Positions 1-6,933 of a DNA stretch of 43,890 nucleotides are shown one piece after another. Each line of letters starts with the position of its first letter. Position 1 is the stretch's first letter. A program made the translations under genes and the position numbers. Source of the DNA: an uncultured Faecalibacterium sp. (GTDB lineage Bacteria; Bacillota; Clostridia; Oscillospirales; Ruminococcaceae); the NCBI GenBank assembly GCA_934511465.1, contig CAKSWG010000017.1, forward strand, positions 1 to 43,890, in the 5' to 3' direction. The notes beneath the pieces were generated by a model. That model was not told the DNA's origin and did no database searches. It saw only the letters and a list, made by a program, of their open reading frames with translations.

Positions 1-210
1 AGCCCCAACCCGCTGATCCGCTCCACCACCCCGGGTCTGGAGACCAACAAGCACGGCTGCATCGTCACCGACGGCGATGACGGCAAGACCAGCCGTGACG
101 GTGTGTACGCGGGCGGTGACGCTGTGACCGGCGCTGCCACCGTCATCAAGGCCATGGGCGCCGGCAAAGCCGCTGCAAAGGCCATTGACGAGTACATTCA
201 GAATAAATAA
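1..210 (+). CDS. gltA: NADPH-dependent glutamate synthase-type flavoprotein, C-terminal end (partial)
   Basis: The window opens inside this gene; 69 codons are visible before TAA. The residues end in the FAD-binding GVYAGGDAVTGAATVIKAMG segment and a GKAAAKAID helix, the standard C-terminus of the small-subunit glutamate synthase family, which feeds NADPH electrons into glutamate formation through FAD. The closely related NfnB subunit of the electron-bifurcating ferredoxin:NADP oxidoreductase has the same tail, so the exact paralogue cannot be fixed from this fragment. A hairpin terminator follows directly. Confidence 0.8.
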   Translation, partial: SPNPLIRSTTPGLETNKHGCIVTDGDDGKTSRDGVYAGGDAVTGAATVIKAMGAGKAAAKAIDEYIQNK

Positions 211-228
211 TTCCTGATAAGATGTGCA

Positions 229-276
229 GAGAGGACCGGAAAGCCATCGGCTTTTCGATCCTCTTTCCCATTTTTA
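229..276 (+). terminator. Intrinsic terminator after the glutamate synthase gene
   Basis: A stem of about 17 pairs (229-245 with 249-265, one mismatch and one G-U) closes on a 3-base loop and is followed by a T-rich run (TCCCATTTTT). It lies 19 bases after the stop codon. Confidence 0.75.
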
Positions 277-305
277 TACAGCTTTCCTGCATTGTTGGTA
301 TTTTA

Positions 306-335
306 TTTACACATCCCTATCAATTATGGTATAAT
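306..335 (+). promoter_or_regulatory. Sigma-A promoter for the 414-827 gene
   Basis: TTTACA (306-311) and a perfect TATAAT (330-335) are 18 bases apart, about 80 bases before the RBS of the small membrane-protein gene. Confidence 0.7.
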
Positions 336-413
336 AATACCATCTATCAAAGGCGCAGCGTTGTATCCGGTATGAAGCGGCGCTGCTTTCGTTCTGATTT
401 GGAGGCGAAGCCC

Positions 414-827
414 ATGCATCCACTGCTCATTCTGATCCTGATCTTCGATGTGCTCATTGCTGTTTCGTCGGTGCTGAACCTTGTCAACATGATGCGGGTG
501 AACCTGCTGGTGGAAGAGCGCAAAGCCGAAGCCGTTACCGTACAGCGGGTGCGGGTGTGCAGGGCTGCTGCTGGGAAAGGCGGCATCCTTACCTCCTACT
601 TTGGCGTGTACGCCTGCCCGGGCGAAGTTGGCAAGGGTGAGTTCACTTCCACGAACCCCTACGGCAGTGAGGCCGCCGTGCCCGCCCAGACCACCGTTGT
701 GCCCATGAAGGCTTCCGGTGTGCTGGAGCAGTGCGACATTGCCGCCCACCTGCGCCGCCGTCTTTTGCCGCTGTGGCTCACGGTGCTGGGCTTCTCGGTG
801 CTGCTTGTGGCATTCGTCAATTCGTAA
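414..827 (+). CDS. Small hypothetical membrane protein, two predicted TM segments
   Basis: A 137-residue protein of unknown function. GGAGG at 401-405, eight bases before this ATG, fixes the start; the reading frame is open upstream but the promoter lies inside that extension. A hydrophobic segment occupies about residues 3-25 (LLILILIFDVLIAVSSVLNL) and another the last 20 residues (LPLWLTVLGFSVLLVAFV), with about 80 polar residues between them. The shape, two membrane spans around a small beta-rich domain, recalls DUF3592-type proteins, but I see no diagnostic motif. It has its own promoter and sits just ahead of the DUF969 gene. Confidence 0.7.
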   Translation: MHPLLILILIFDVLIAVSSVLNLVNMMRVNLLVEERKAEAVTVQRVRVCRAAAGKGGILTSYFGVYACPGEVGKGEFTSTNPYGSEAAVPAQTTVVPMKASGVLEQCDIAAHLRRRLLPLWLTVLGFSVLLVAFVNS

Positions 828-894
828 ATCAGACGCAAAAACGTATTTTCGGCGTTCTTCGCCGGGAAAATATATTTTGTAAAGGAAGGCAATT

Positions 895-1566
895 ATGGAA
901 CTACTCAAACTACTCGGCATTGTCATCGTCATCGCTGGCTTTGCACTGAAACTGGACTCCATTCTCGTCATTCTGGTTGCAGCCGTTGTGACTGCGATCG
1001 TTGGCGGCTTGGGCCCCGTCACCCTGCTGGAGACCCTTGGCAGCACCTTTGTGGCCAACCGCAGCATGGCAATTTTTATCATTATCATGCTGGTCACCGG
1101 CACGCTGGAGCGCAACGGCCTGCGTGAGGCAGCTGCGGCTCTGATCGGCAAGTTCAAGGGCGCGACCTCCGGTCTGGTCATTGGCATCTACGGTGTTATG
1201 CGCGCGGTCTTTGCCGCCTTCAATGTGGGCTTTGGCGGCGTGGCCGGCTTTGTCCGCCCTGTGATCATGCCTATGGCAGAAGGTGCTATTGTGGCGCGGG
1301 GCTATGAACCCAACGAGGACCATGTTGAGGAGCTGAAGGGCATGGCTTCCGGCATGGAGAACATCACCTGGTTCTTTGGTCAGGTGCTGTTCGTGGGCGG
1401 CTCCGGCGCACTGCTGGTGCAGAGCACGCTGGCCGGCCTTGGCATTGAAGTGGAGCTGGCCCCGCTGGCTGCCATTGAAGTGCCGGTGTGCATCATTGCT
1501 ACCACCGTTGCGATCGTGTTCTACATCATCAAGGACCGCAAGATGGTTCAGAAGTACTACAAATAA
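895..1566 (+). CDS. DUF969 family membrane protein, probable 5-oxoproline transporter subunit
   Basis: This 223-residue protein is almost wholly hydrophobic, with about six membrane segments, and carries the DUF969 pattern (LVTGTLERNGLREAAA near residue 65, NVGFGGVAGFVRPVIMPM near 105, FFGQVLFVGGSGALLV near 160). DUF969 and DUF979 proteins occur as an adjacent pair, and genome context in Firmicutes has led to their naming as 5-oxoproline (pyroglutamate) transporter subunits. That context holds here: the DUF979 gene follows by 14 bases and pyroglutamyl peptidase lies 2 kb downstream. AAGGAAGG precedes the ATG. Transport function is inference from context. Confidence 0.88.
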   Translation: MELLKLLGIVIVIAGFALKLDSILVILVAAVVTAIVGGLGPVTLLETLGSTFVANRSMAIFIIIMLVTGTLERNGLREAAAALIGKFKGATSGLVIGIYGVMRAVFAAFNVGFGGVAGFVRPVIMPMAEGAIVARGYEPNEDHVEELKGMASGMENITWFFGQVLFVGGSGALLVQSTLAGLGIEVELAPLAAIEVPVCIIATTVAIVFYIIKDRKMVQKYYK

Positions 1567-1580
1567 GGGAGGACAGAAGA

Positions 1581-2534
1581 ATGAGCTTTTTTACAAGTGC
1601 TGATGTCACCCTCGCCAATAAGGTGATGGAAGTCATCTACATCATTATCGGCCTGCTGTGCATCAACTGTGGCGTGAAGAACCTGAAGGACAAAGAGAAC
1701 TCCGAGCCTGTGGGCACCTTTATTTTCTGGGCTGCTCTGGGCGTTGTGATCGCACTGGGCCGCTGGCTGCCCGCTCTGGTAAGCGGTATTCTGGTCGTTG
1801 TCATGTGCCTGCCCGCCATCTTCAAGAAGGTGAAGAAGGGTGCCGTCTCTGCTGCTACCAAGGCTGAGACCGAGGCTGCCTATGAGAAGATCGGCATGAA
1901 GATCTTTGCTCCTACCCTGAGCATCGGCGTGATGGCTGTTATCTGCGCCATCACCGGTCTGGGCATCGGCCTGTCTGCTCTGAACGGCGTTGCCATCGGC
2001 GTGCTGGTATCCATCATCCTGCTGATGATCATGAACAAGGAGAACAAGCCCTCCACCTTCCTGAACGATTCCGAGCGTATGCTGTCCACCGTCGGTCCCC
2101 TGTCCATGCTGCCCATGCTGCTGGCATGTCTGGGTTCCATCTTCACCAAGGCCGGTGTCGGCGATGTGATCTCTGACATCGTCAGCCACATCGTCCCGGA
2201 GGGCAATGTGAACGCCGGTATCGTGGTGTACGCCGTTGGTATGATGCTGTTCACCATGATCATGGGCAACGCCTACGCCGCCATCACCGTTATGACCGTG
2301 GGCATTGGCTATCCGTTCGTTCTGGCACACGGTGCAAACCCCGTCGTTATTGGTATGCTGGCCCTCACCTGCGGCTTCTGCGGCACCCTGTGCACCCCGA
2401 TGGCGGCAAACTTCAACACCGTGCCTGTGGCTCTGCTGGACATGAAGAAGCCCATGGGCGTTATCAAGAATCAGGTGCCCGTTGCCATCATCATGCTGGT
2501 GGTCCAGATCGTGATGATGATCCTGCTGAAGTGA
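1581..2534 (+). CDS. DUF979 family membrane protein, probable 5-oxoproline transporter subunit
   Basis: A 317-residue polytopic membrane protein with roughly eight to nine hydrophobic segments and the DUF979 features IIIGLLCINCGVKNLKD at the N-terminus and MIMGNAYAAITVMTVGIGYP and CGFCGTLCTPMAANFN in the C-terminal half. The start is the ATG after GGGAGGA at 1568-1574; the longer frame upstream overlaps the DUF969 gene and is rejected. Partner of the DUF969 protein in the same operon; the two probably form one carrier for pyroglutamate. The evidence for substrate is gene neighbourhood only. Confidence 0.88.
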   Translation: MSFFTSADVTLANKVMEVIYIIIGLLCINCGVKNLKDKENSEPVGTFIFWAALGVVIALGRWLPALVSGILVVVMCLPAIFKKVKKGAVSAATKAETEAAYEKIGMKIFAPTLSIGVMAVICAITGLGIGLSALNGVAIGVLVSIILLMIMNKENKPSTFLNDSERMLSTVGPLSMLPMLLACLGSIFTKAGVGDVISDIVSHIVPEGNVNAGIVVYAVGMMLFTMIMGNAYAAITVMTVGIGYPFVLAHGANPVVIGMLALTCGFCGTLCTPMAANFNTVPVALLDMKKPMGVIKNQVPVAIIMLVVQIVMMILLK

Positions 2535-2585
2535 TCGTCTGCCCCGCTGTATCTTTTAGTTTTTAAAATTAGATCGAGTGATTGA

Positions 2586-3581
2586 ATGGAACAAGCAATT
2601 CAGCACGGTGCCAACGTTATTATCAAGGACTGGGTCCGGCTCCGTGCAAGAGAACGTCTTTTGATCGTATCCAGTTTGAATTATGCCACGGAAGTACAAG
2701 CCATGCAGGCAGCGGCCAAAGCGGTGGGCGCCACCGCCGAGGTCCTGCTGCTGGACGATCTGCACGAACAGGTGGGCCCGTATTTTGACGACCGTGAGGA
2801 CGCCTTTGACCCCTATGACGCAGTGATCGGTGCCACCGAGTATTCGCTCATCACCACGCGGGCGGTCAAGCGTGTGGTGCAGCGGAGGAACCGGTTCCTC
2901 TCGCTGCCGCTGAGCACCAGCAACGGCCAGTCACTGCTGAGCTACGACTTTTTGAACATGAGCCTGCCCAAGAGCCGCATCATGGCCAGCATCATCATGC
3001 AAAGCTACCAGAATGCCAGCCACATCCATGTCACCACAGACCTTGGCACAAATCTGGATCTTACCATCGAGGGCCGCACGCCGGGCTTTTTCAACGGCTG
3101 CTGCCGCGACGGCAACGGTCTGGCTTCGTCCAGTATGGAAGTGTACGTGGCCCCGGTGGAGACCGAGACCAGCGGCACCCTGATCTTGGACGGCTCCATG
3201 GGCTACATCGGCGTGGTGTCCAGTCCGGTGCGGGTGGAGCTGCGCCATGGCAGGATCGTGGACATTGAGGGCAACGAAAGCGGCAGGCGGCTCAAAGAGT
3301 TCCTGCGCCGCTTCAAGGACCCCGATGATATGGTGGTGGCTTCGGAGTTTGGCATCGGGCTGAACACCCACTCCCACTGCAATGGCAACTGCTACATCGA
3401 GGACGAATCCACCTACGGCACCTTCCACATCGGCTTTGGGCGCAACATTGCGCTGGGCGGTGTGCAGGACGCCACCGGCCACTTCGACCTCGTCACCCAC
3501 GATCCCTGCATCTATGTGGACAACCGCATGATCATGGACCACGGTCAGCTGACGATTCTCGAACCATCCATTTATATCTGA
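2586..3581 (+). CDS. M29-like metallo-aminopeptidase family protein
   Basis: A 331-residue soluble protein with no signal peptide. The C-terminal half has the metal-site layout of the M29 (thermophilic aminopeptidase/NicX-like) family: Glu254 in ASEFGIG, Glu272-Asp-Glu274 in the IEDESTYGTFHIGFGRN block, His281, and His299-Phe-Asp301 (HFDLV). M29 enzymes bind two divalent metals through this set of Glu, His and Asp residues. Placed between the DUF969/DUF979 pair and pcp, it would release further amino acids from peptides whose N-terminal pyroglutamate is removed by Pcp. The start has only a weak RBS (GAGTGA). A ring-cleaving dioxygenase-like role, known in distant relatives, is less likely given the context. 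Confidence 0.72.
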   Translation: MEQAIQHGANVIIKDWVRLRARERLLIVSSLNYATEVQAMQAAAKAVGATAEVLLLDDLHEQVGPYFDDREDAFDPYDAVIGATEYSLITTRAVKRVVQRRNRFLSLPLSTSNGQSLLSYDFLNMSLPKSRIMASIIMQSYQNASHIHVTTDLGTNLDLTIEGRTPGFFNGCCRDGNGLASSSMEVYVAPVETETSGTLILDGSMGYIGVVSSPVRVELRHGRIVDIEGNESGRRLKEFLRRFKDPDDMVVASEFGIGLNTHSHCNGNCYIEDESTYGTFHIGFGRNIALGGVQDATGHFDLVTHDPCIYVDNRMIMDHGQLTILEPSIYI

Positions 3582-3599
3582 GAAAGAAGGCAATTCCTT

Positions 3600-4244
3600 A
3601 TGAAGATCCTTATCACCGGTTTCAATCCCTTTGGCGGCGAGTCCGTCAACCCTGCTTTTGAGGCGGTCAAGCTGATGCCCGACACCATTGCCGGTGCTCA
3701 GATCATCAAGCAGGAAGTTCCCACCGAGTTTGGCCGCGCAGGCGAAGTGCTGGAAGCCGCCATGAACGCTTCGAAGCCCGATGTGGTCATCTGCATCGGT
3801 CAGGCCGGCGGCCGCTCCGCCATCACCCCGGAAAAGGTGGGCATCAACATCATGGATGGCCGCATCCCGGACAACGCCGGTTATCAGCCCGTGGATGTGA
3901 CCATCCGCGAGGATGGCGAGACTGCCTACTTCACTTCCCTGCCCGTGAAGGCCATGGTGCAGAAGATGAAGGATGCCGGCATTCCGGCTGCTCTGTCCTA
4001 CACCGCAGGCTCCTATGTGTGCAACTACCTGATGTACACCCTGCTGTACCTCATCGACAAGAAGTTCCCCGGCGTGCGCGGCGGTTTCATCCACGTGCCT
4101 TACGCCATGGAGCAGGTGGTGAATAAGCCGCTGGGCACCCCCAGCATGGATCTGCACCAGATCGCCCGCGGTCTGGAAAAGGCTGTGGAAGCCATTGTGG
4201 AGAACGACAGCGACATTGCTGTGAATATGGGTACCACCCACTAA
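3600..4244 (+). CDS. pcp: Pyroglutamyl-peptidase I (pyrrolidone-carboxylate peptidase)
   Basis: Cysteine peptidase of family C15 that removes N-terminal pyroglutamate from peptides in the cytoplasm. Its 214 residues match the family length. The N-terminus [18 protein letters not shown] is diagnostic, and the catalytic triad is visible: Glu78 (ITPEKVGIN), Cys141 ([10 protein letters not shown]) and His165 (FIHVPY). AGAAAGAAGG precedes the ATG. It ends a cluster with two putative 5-oxoproline transporter subunits and an aminopeptidase-like gene, which suggests a pyroglutamyl-peptide utilisation unit. A strong terminator follows. Confidence 0.95.
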   Translation: MKILITGFNPFGGESVNPAFEAVKLMPDTIAGAQIIKQEVPTEFGRAGEVLEAAMNASKPDVVICIGQAGGRSAITPEKVGINIMDGRIPDNAGYQPVDVTIREDGETAYFTSLPVKAMVQKMKDAGIPAALSYTAGSYVCNYLMYTLLYLIDKKFPGVRGGFIHVPYAMEQVVNKPLGTPSMDLHQIARGLEKAVEAIVENDSDIAVNMGTTH

Positions 4245-4316
4245 TTGCCCCTATACGATTTAAATGCCCTCCGCTTCGCTCTGGGCATGTTTAGAGGAAA
4301 TTATTATTTTGTATTT

Positions 4317-4358
4317 GTAGTTCCGAAATGCCTGCGGGCATTTCGGAACTACTTTTTT
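4317..4358 (+). terminator. Strong intrinsic terminator after pcp
   Basis: A perfect 16-bp stem (4317-4332 with 4337-4352) around the tetraloop TGCG is followed by TTTTTT. A smaller hairpin, ATGCCC...GGGCAT, lies just upstream (about 4264-4288). Confidence 0.92.
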
Positions 4359-4437
4359 CACGAGTGGGGTCGTAAGGGAAAGCGGCTTGTTTTTTAAGGA
4401 AGATGCCATTGCCCACTGCGGCCTCTCTGGTGAAAAT

Positions 4438-4473
4438 ACAAAGTCCGGCAGACCGCAGTCTGCCGGACTTTGT
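4438..4473. terminator. Hairpin terminator for the sortase unit, possibly bidirectional
   Basis: A perfect inverted repeat of about 15 bp (CAAAGTCCGGCAGAC and its complement) closes on CGCA. The minus-strand side is followed by TATTTT and the plus side by TATTT. It lies about 60 bases beyond the sortase stop codon, between convergent units. Confidence 0.8.
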
Positions 4474-4535
4474 GCTATTTAAAATAAAATTTCCGCTATT
4501 TATGGCCAGAGCCGTGCGGCGGCCATTCCAAATCG

Positions 4536-5192
4536 TTATTCTGCGGTTTCTGTGGTCAGAACGGGATACCCCGTTCTCACGCACCGTACGGCACACCGGG
4601 CGCTGCCGCCGGTGGTGCAGGTGAAGAGGGTCAGGTCCCAATCCGCGGAATCCGCCGTCTTTTCGGTCATTTTTTCGATCTGCGTGGGCTGAAGCGTTTC
4701 CACCGTGCTCACCTCATAGGTCCAGCGCATGCCGTCCATATCGGTAAAATAGACCTCCGAACCTTCGGCCAGCCACTTGATGGGGCTGAAATGCTTGGCA
4801 TAGTTGTGGGCGCAGACTACCATGTTGTCCGCATAGGTGGAGCCGGAGTACCGGCCCGGCGCGATCTTCAGGCCCGCATAGCTCCACTCGCTCATCACAG
4901 GCAGGTTGAGCCCTGCCGCCGGGATGGACAGGTAGCCGATGTAGTTCCAGCCGTCCAGCTCCACCTCGGTCATGGGCTGTGCGGGGTCCAGCTCCGGCTG
5001 CAAAGCCATCGTATCCGATTTTTCTTTTTCCTCAATGGTGGTGGTCAGCGTTTGTTCCAGCTCGCCCAAAGCCTGCTGCGCGGCCTTGTCGGCGCGGGCA
5101 GCATCCCATTTGTTGTAGGCCAGCAGCGCTGCCGCCGCCAGAATGAGCAGTGCGCCCACTGCCATACACACTTTTCCAATTTTTTGTCTCAT
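4536..5192 (-). CDS. Sortase (class B/D-like transpeptidase)
   Basis: A 218-residue membrane-anchored cysteine transpeptidase. A single N-terminal TM segment (about residues 9-26) is followed by a stalk and the sortase beta-barrel. Catalytic residues are visible: His129 in VVCAHNYAKHF, Cys192 in the TLFTCT signature, and Arg199 (or Arg203) in GGSARCAVRCVR. The ATG at 5192 follows AAAGGGAA; a longer frame to 5267 has no better start. It lies 79 bases downstream of the Na/Pi transporter gene on the same strand. No LPXTG-type substrate was recognised in this window, so the target is unknown. The C-terminus is rich in Cys and Arg for a sortase. Confidence 0.9.
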   Translation of the reverse strand: MRQKIGKVCMAVGALLILAAAALLAYNKWDAARADKAAQQALGELEQTLTTTIEEKEKSDTMALQPELDPAQPMTEVELDGWNYIGYLSIPAAGLNLPVMSEWSYAGLKIAPGRYSGSTYADNMVVCAHNYAKHFSPIKWLAEGSEVYFTDMDGMRWTYEVSTVETLQPTQIEKMTEKTADSADWDLTLFTCTTGGSARCAVRCVRTGYPVLTTETAE

Positions 5193-5271
5193 AGCAATGT
5201 TCCCTTTTTGTTCCGTGGTGCCTCCGTTTCTTCCAGTATATGCGCAATCGGCATGTTTGTCCAGCAAAAAC

Positions 5272-6249
5272 TCACCGGTCCGGCAGCAGGCGGCGCACCA
5301 GCCGCACCATCAGCGGCGTCAGCGGCAGCCACACCGCCGTGCACAGCACATTGAACAGGGTGTGCGCATTGGCGATCTGCCGGGCAATGACCGCGCACTC
5401 CGGCCCGGCAGGCGAAAGCTGCTGCACCAGTGCCGTGAAGGACCGCAAAAACACGCAGCACACCGCCGCGCCGCTCAGGTTGAAAATGGCGTGGGCTGCG
5501 GCCACCCTCTTTGCGTCTCTGCCCTGCCCGATGGATGCCAGCACCGCCGTGATGGTGGTGCCGATGTTGTCACCCAGCAGCACCGGGATGGCCCCCGCCA
5601 GCCCCAGCAGGCTGTGCACGCCGTCCGGGCCCGGCTGTGCCGCAGCGCTTTGCAGCATGGCAATGGTGGCCGAGCTGCTCTGCACGGTCAAGGTCATGCC
5701 AAGGCCCGCCAGCAGGCCAAGAAGCGGGTTTTCCTGCACCTGCAAAAGCCACTGCCACAGCCGGGGACTTTCAGCCAGCGGCTGCAAGGCGCTGCCCATG
5801 ACCGTGATGCCCTCAAACAGCAGGCCGAACCCGAACAGTGCTTCGCCTGCACAGCGGCCTTTCTGGCCCTTGCAGGCAAAGCAGAGCAGCACCCCGCCAA
5901 ACAACAGCAGATACCGCCATTTTTCCACCTGAAACGCCAACAGCTGGGCGGTGACGGTGGTGCCAATGTTGGCCCCGAACACCACCGGCACGGCCTGACG
6001 CAGCTGCAACAGGCCCGCCGCCAGAAACGCAATGACCATCACCGTAACGGCAGAGCTGCTCTGCACCACCGCTGTTACCGCCGCACCGGTCAGCACACCT
6101 GCCGCAGGGTTTGCGGTACAGCGGGCCAGCACACTGCGCAGCCGCTTGTTCGCACCCTGCTGGATGGCGCGGCTCATGCTGTCCATGCCGTACAAAAACA
6201 ACGCAAGACCGCCAAAGAGCTGCAAGATCACAAAGAATTTCTGCTCCAT
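5272..6249 (-). CDS. Na/Pi-cotransporter family protein (NptA-like)
   Basis: A 325-residue inner-membrane protein containing the two inverted repeats of the Na+/phosphate cotransporter family: VVQSSSAVTVM plus FGANIGTTVTA in the first half, and VQSSSATIAML plus GDNIGTTITAVLAS in the second. The QSSS motifs form the substrate and sodium site in this family. It lacks the C-terminal PhoU-like domain carried by longer homologues. The ATG at 6249 follows AAGGGAGAAGG; the frame open to 6303 is rejected. Its upstream region is divergent from the marR-type gene, and the two promoters nearly abut, so the MarR protein may influence it too. Confidence 0.88.
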   Translation of the reverse strand: MEQKFFVILQLFGGLALFLYGMDSMSRAIQQGANKRLRSVLARCTANPAAGVLTGAAVTAVVQSSSAVTVMVIAFLAAGLLQLRQAVPVVFGANIGTTVTAQLLAFQVEKWRYLLLFGGVLLCFACKGQKGRCAGEALFGFGLLFEGITVMGSALQPLAESPRLWQWLLQVQENPLLGLLAGLGMTLTVQSSSATIAMLQSAAAQPGPDGVHSLLGLAGAIPVLLGDNIGTTITAVLASIGQGRDAKRVAAAHAIFNLSGAAVCCVFLRSFTALVQQLSPAGPECAVIARQIANAHTLFNVLCTAVWLPLTPLMVRLVRRLLPDR

Positions 6250-6306
6250 GCTTCCTTCTCCCTTCTCTGCTTGTTTATGTTTATGCAGCAGGCAGAAGAA
6301 CAACCC

Positions 6307-6335
6307 TCTTTATGAATTTTTGTTTAACATTTCAA
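6307..6335 (-). promoter_or_regulatory. Candidate promoter of the Na/Pi transporter gene
   Basis: On the minus strand TTGAAA (6330-6335) and TAAAGA (6307-6312) are 17 bases apart, about 60 bases before the start codon. The -10 box is weak. Confidence 0.4.
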
Positions 6336-6342
6336 AATCCGC

Positions 6343-6371
6343 TTGCAATCCGGATGCACGGGGTATATTAT
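6343..6371 (+). promoter_or_regulatory. Promoter of the marR-ABC exporter operon
   Basis: TTGCAA (6343-6348) and TATTAT (6366-6371) are 17 bases apart. Transcription should begin near 6378, immediately in front of the palindrome at 6381-6401. Confidence 0.65.
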
Positions 6372-6380
6372 TATCAGGCG

Positions 6381-6401
6381 TTAATAGTTGACTACTGTTA
6401 A
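6381..6401. promoter_or_regulatory. Palindromic operator, probable binding site of the MarR regulator
   Basis: A 21-bp imperfect palindrome, TTAAtAGTtG-A-CtACTgTTAA, has 8 of 10 arm positions complementary. It sits right behind the predicted transcription start and 25 bases before the MarR start codon, the usual position for an autoregulatory MarR operator. Confidence 0.65.
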
Positions 6402-6426
6402 GCATTTTGCAATGAGGAGAAATATC

Positions 6427-6933
6427 ATGTTCCAACAACCTGAAGAAGCGCTGAGCTTCCACGGCGTATGCCATTATCTCGGCCAGTTGAGCAAAGCCGC
6501 CAAAACCGGCATAAAGGCCGCACTGGATGGCTGCCCCAGATGCCATTTTCCCATGCTGGAAGGCATCACTCACACCATAAACGTGCATGGACAGAACGGC
6601 GTGATCTCCGTTTCCGACCTTGCCGGAGAGCTGCACCAGACCCTTCCTGCCATCAGCCGTGCGCTGCGCCTGCTGGAAGCGGACGGGCTGCTCATCCGGG
6701 AGACCGCGCCGGATGACCGCCGCAAAACGCTGGTGCGCATCACGCCAAAGGGGCATGCCGCCTGCCAGCAGTGTGAGGACGCTTTGAGCGACTACTTCAC
6801 CTGCGTGATGGCGCGGCTGGAGCCGGAACAGGCGGCCCAGCTGAACGCTTTGCGCGGCGCACTGATGGACGCCGTTCTGGCCGAAAACGCTTCCCGCCAA
6901 GCCCAAAATACCGAAGGGAGAACCGAACCATGA
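6427..6933 (+). CDS. MarR family transcriptional regulator
   Basis: A 168-residue winged-helix regulator. The core NGVISVSDLAGELHQTLPAI (helix-turn-helix) and LLIRETAPDDRRKTLVRITPKG (wing, with the family's DxRxxxVxLTxxG pattern) is clear at about residues 58-120. The ATG at 6427 follows GAGGAGA; earlier in-frame ATGs lie inside the operator. Its stop overlaps the ABC gene start by four bases (ATGA), so regulator and exporter are translated together. The most likely role is a ligand-responsive repressor of this exporter operon acting at the 6381-6401 palindrome. Confidence 0.9.
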   Translation: MFQQPEEALSFHGVCHYLGQLSKAAKTGIKAALDGCPRCHFPMLEGITHTINVHGQNGVISVSDLAGELHQTLPAISRALRLLEADGLLIRETAPDDRRKTLVRITPKGHAACQQCEDALSDYFTCVMARLEPEQAAQLNALRGALMDAVLAENASRQAQNTEGRTEP

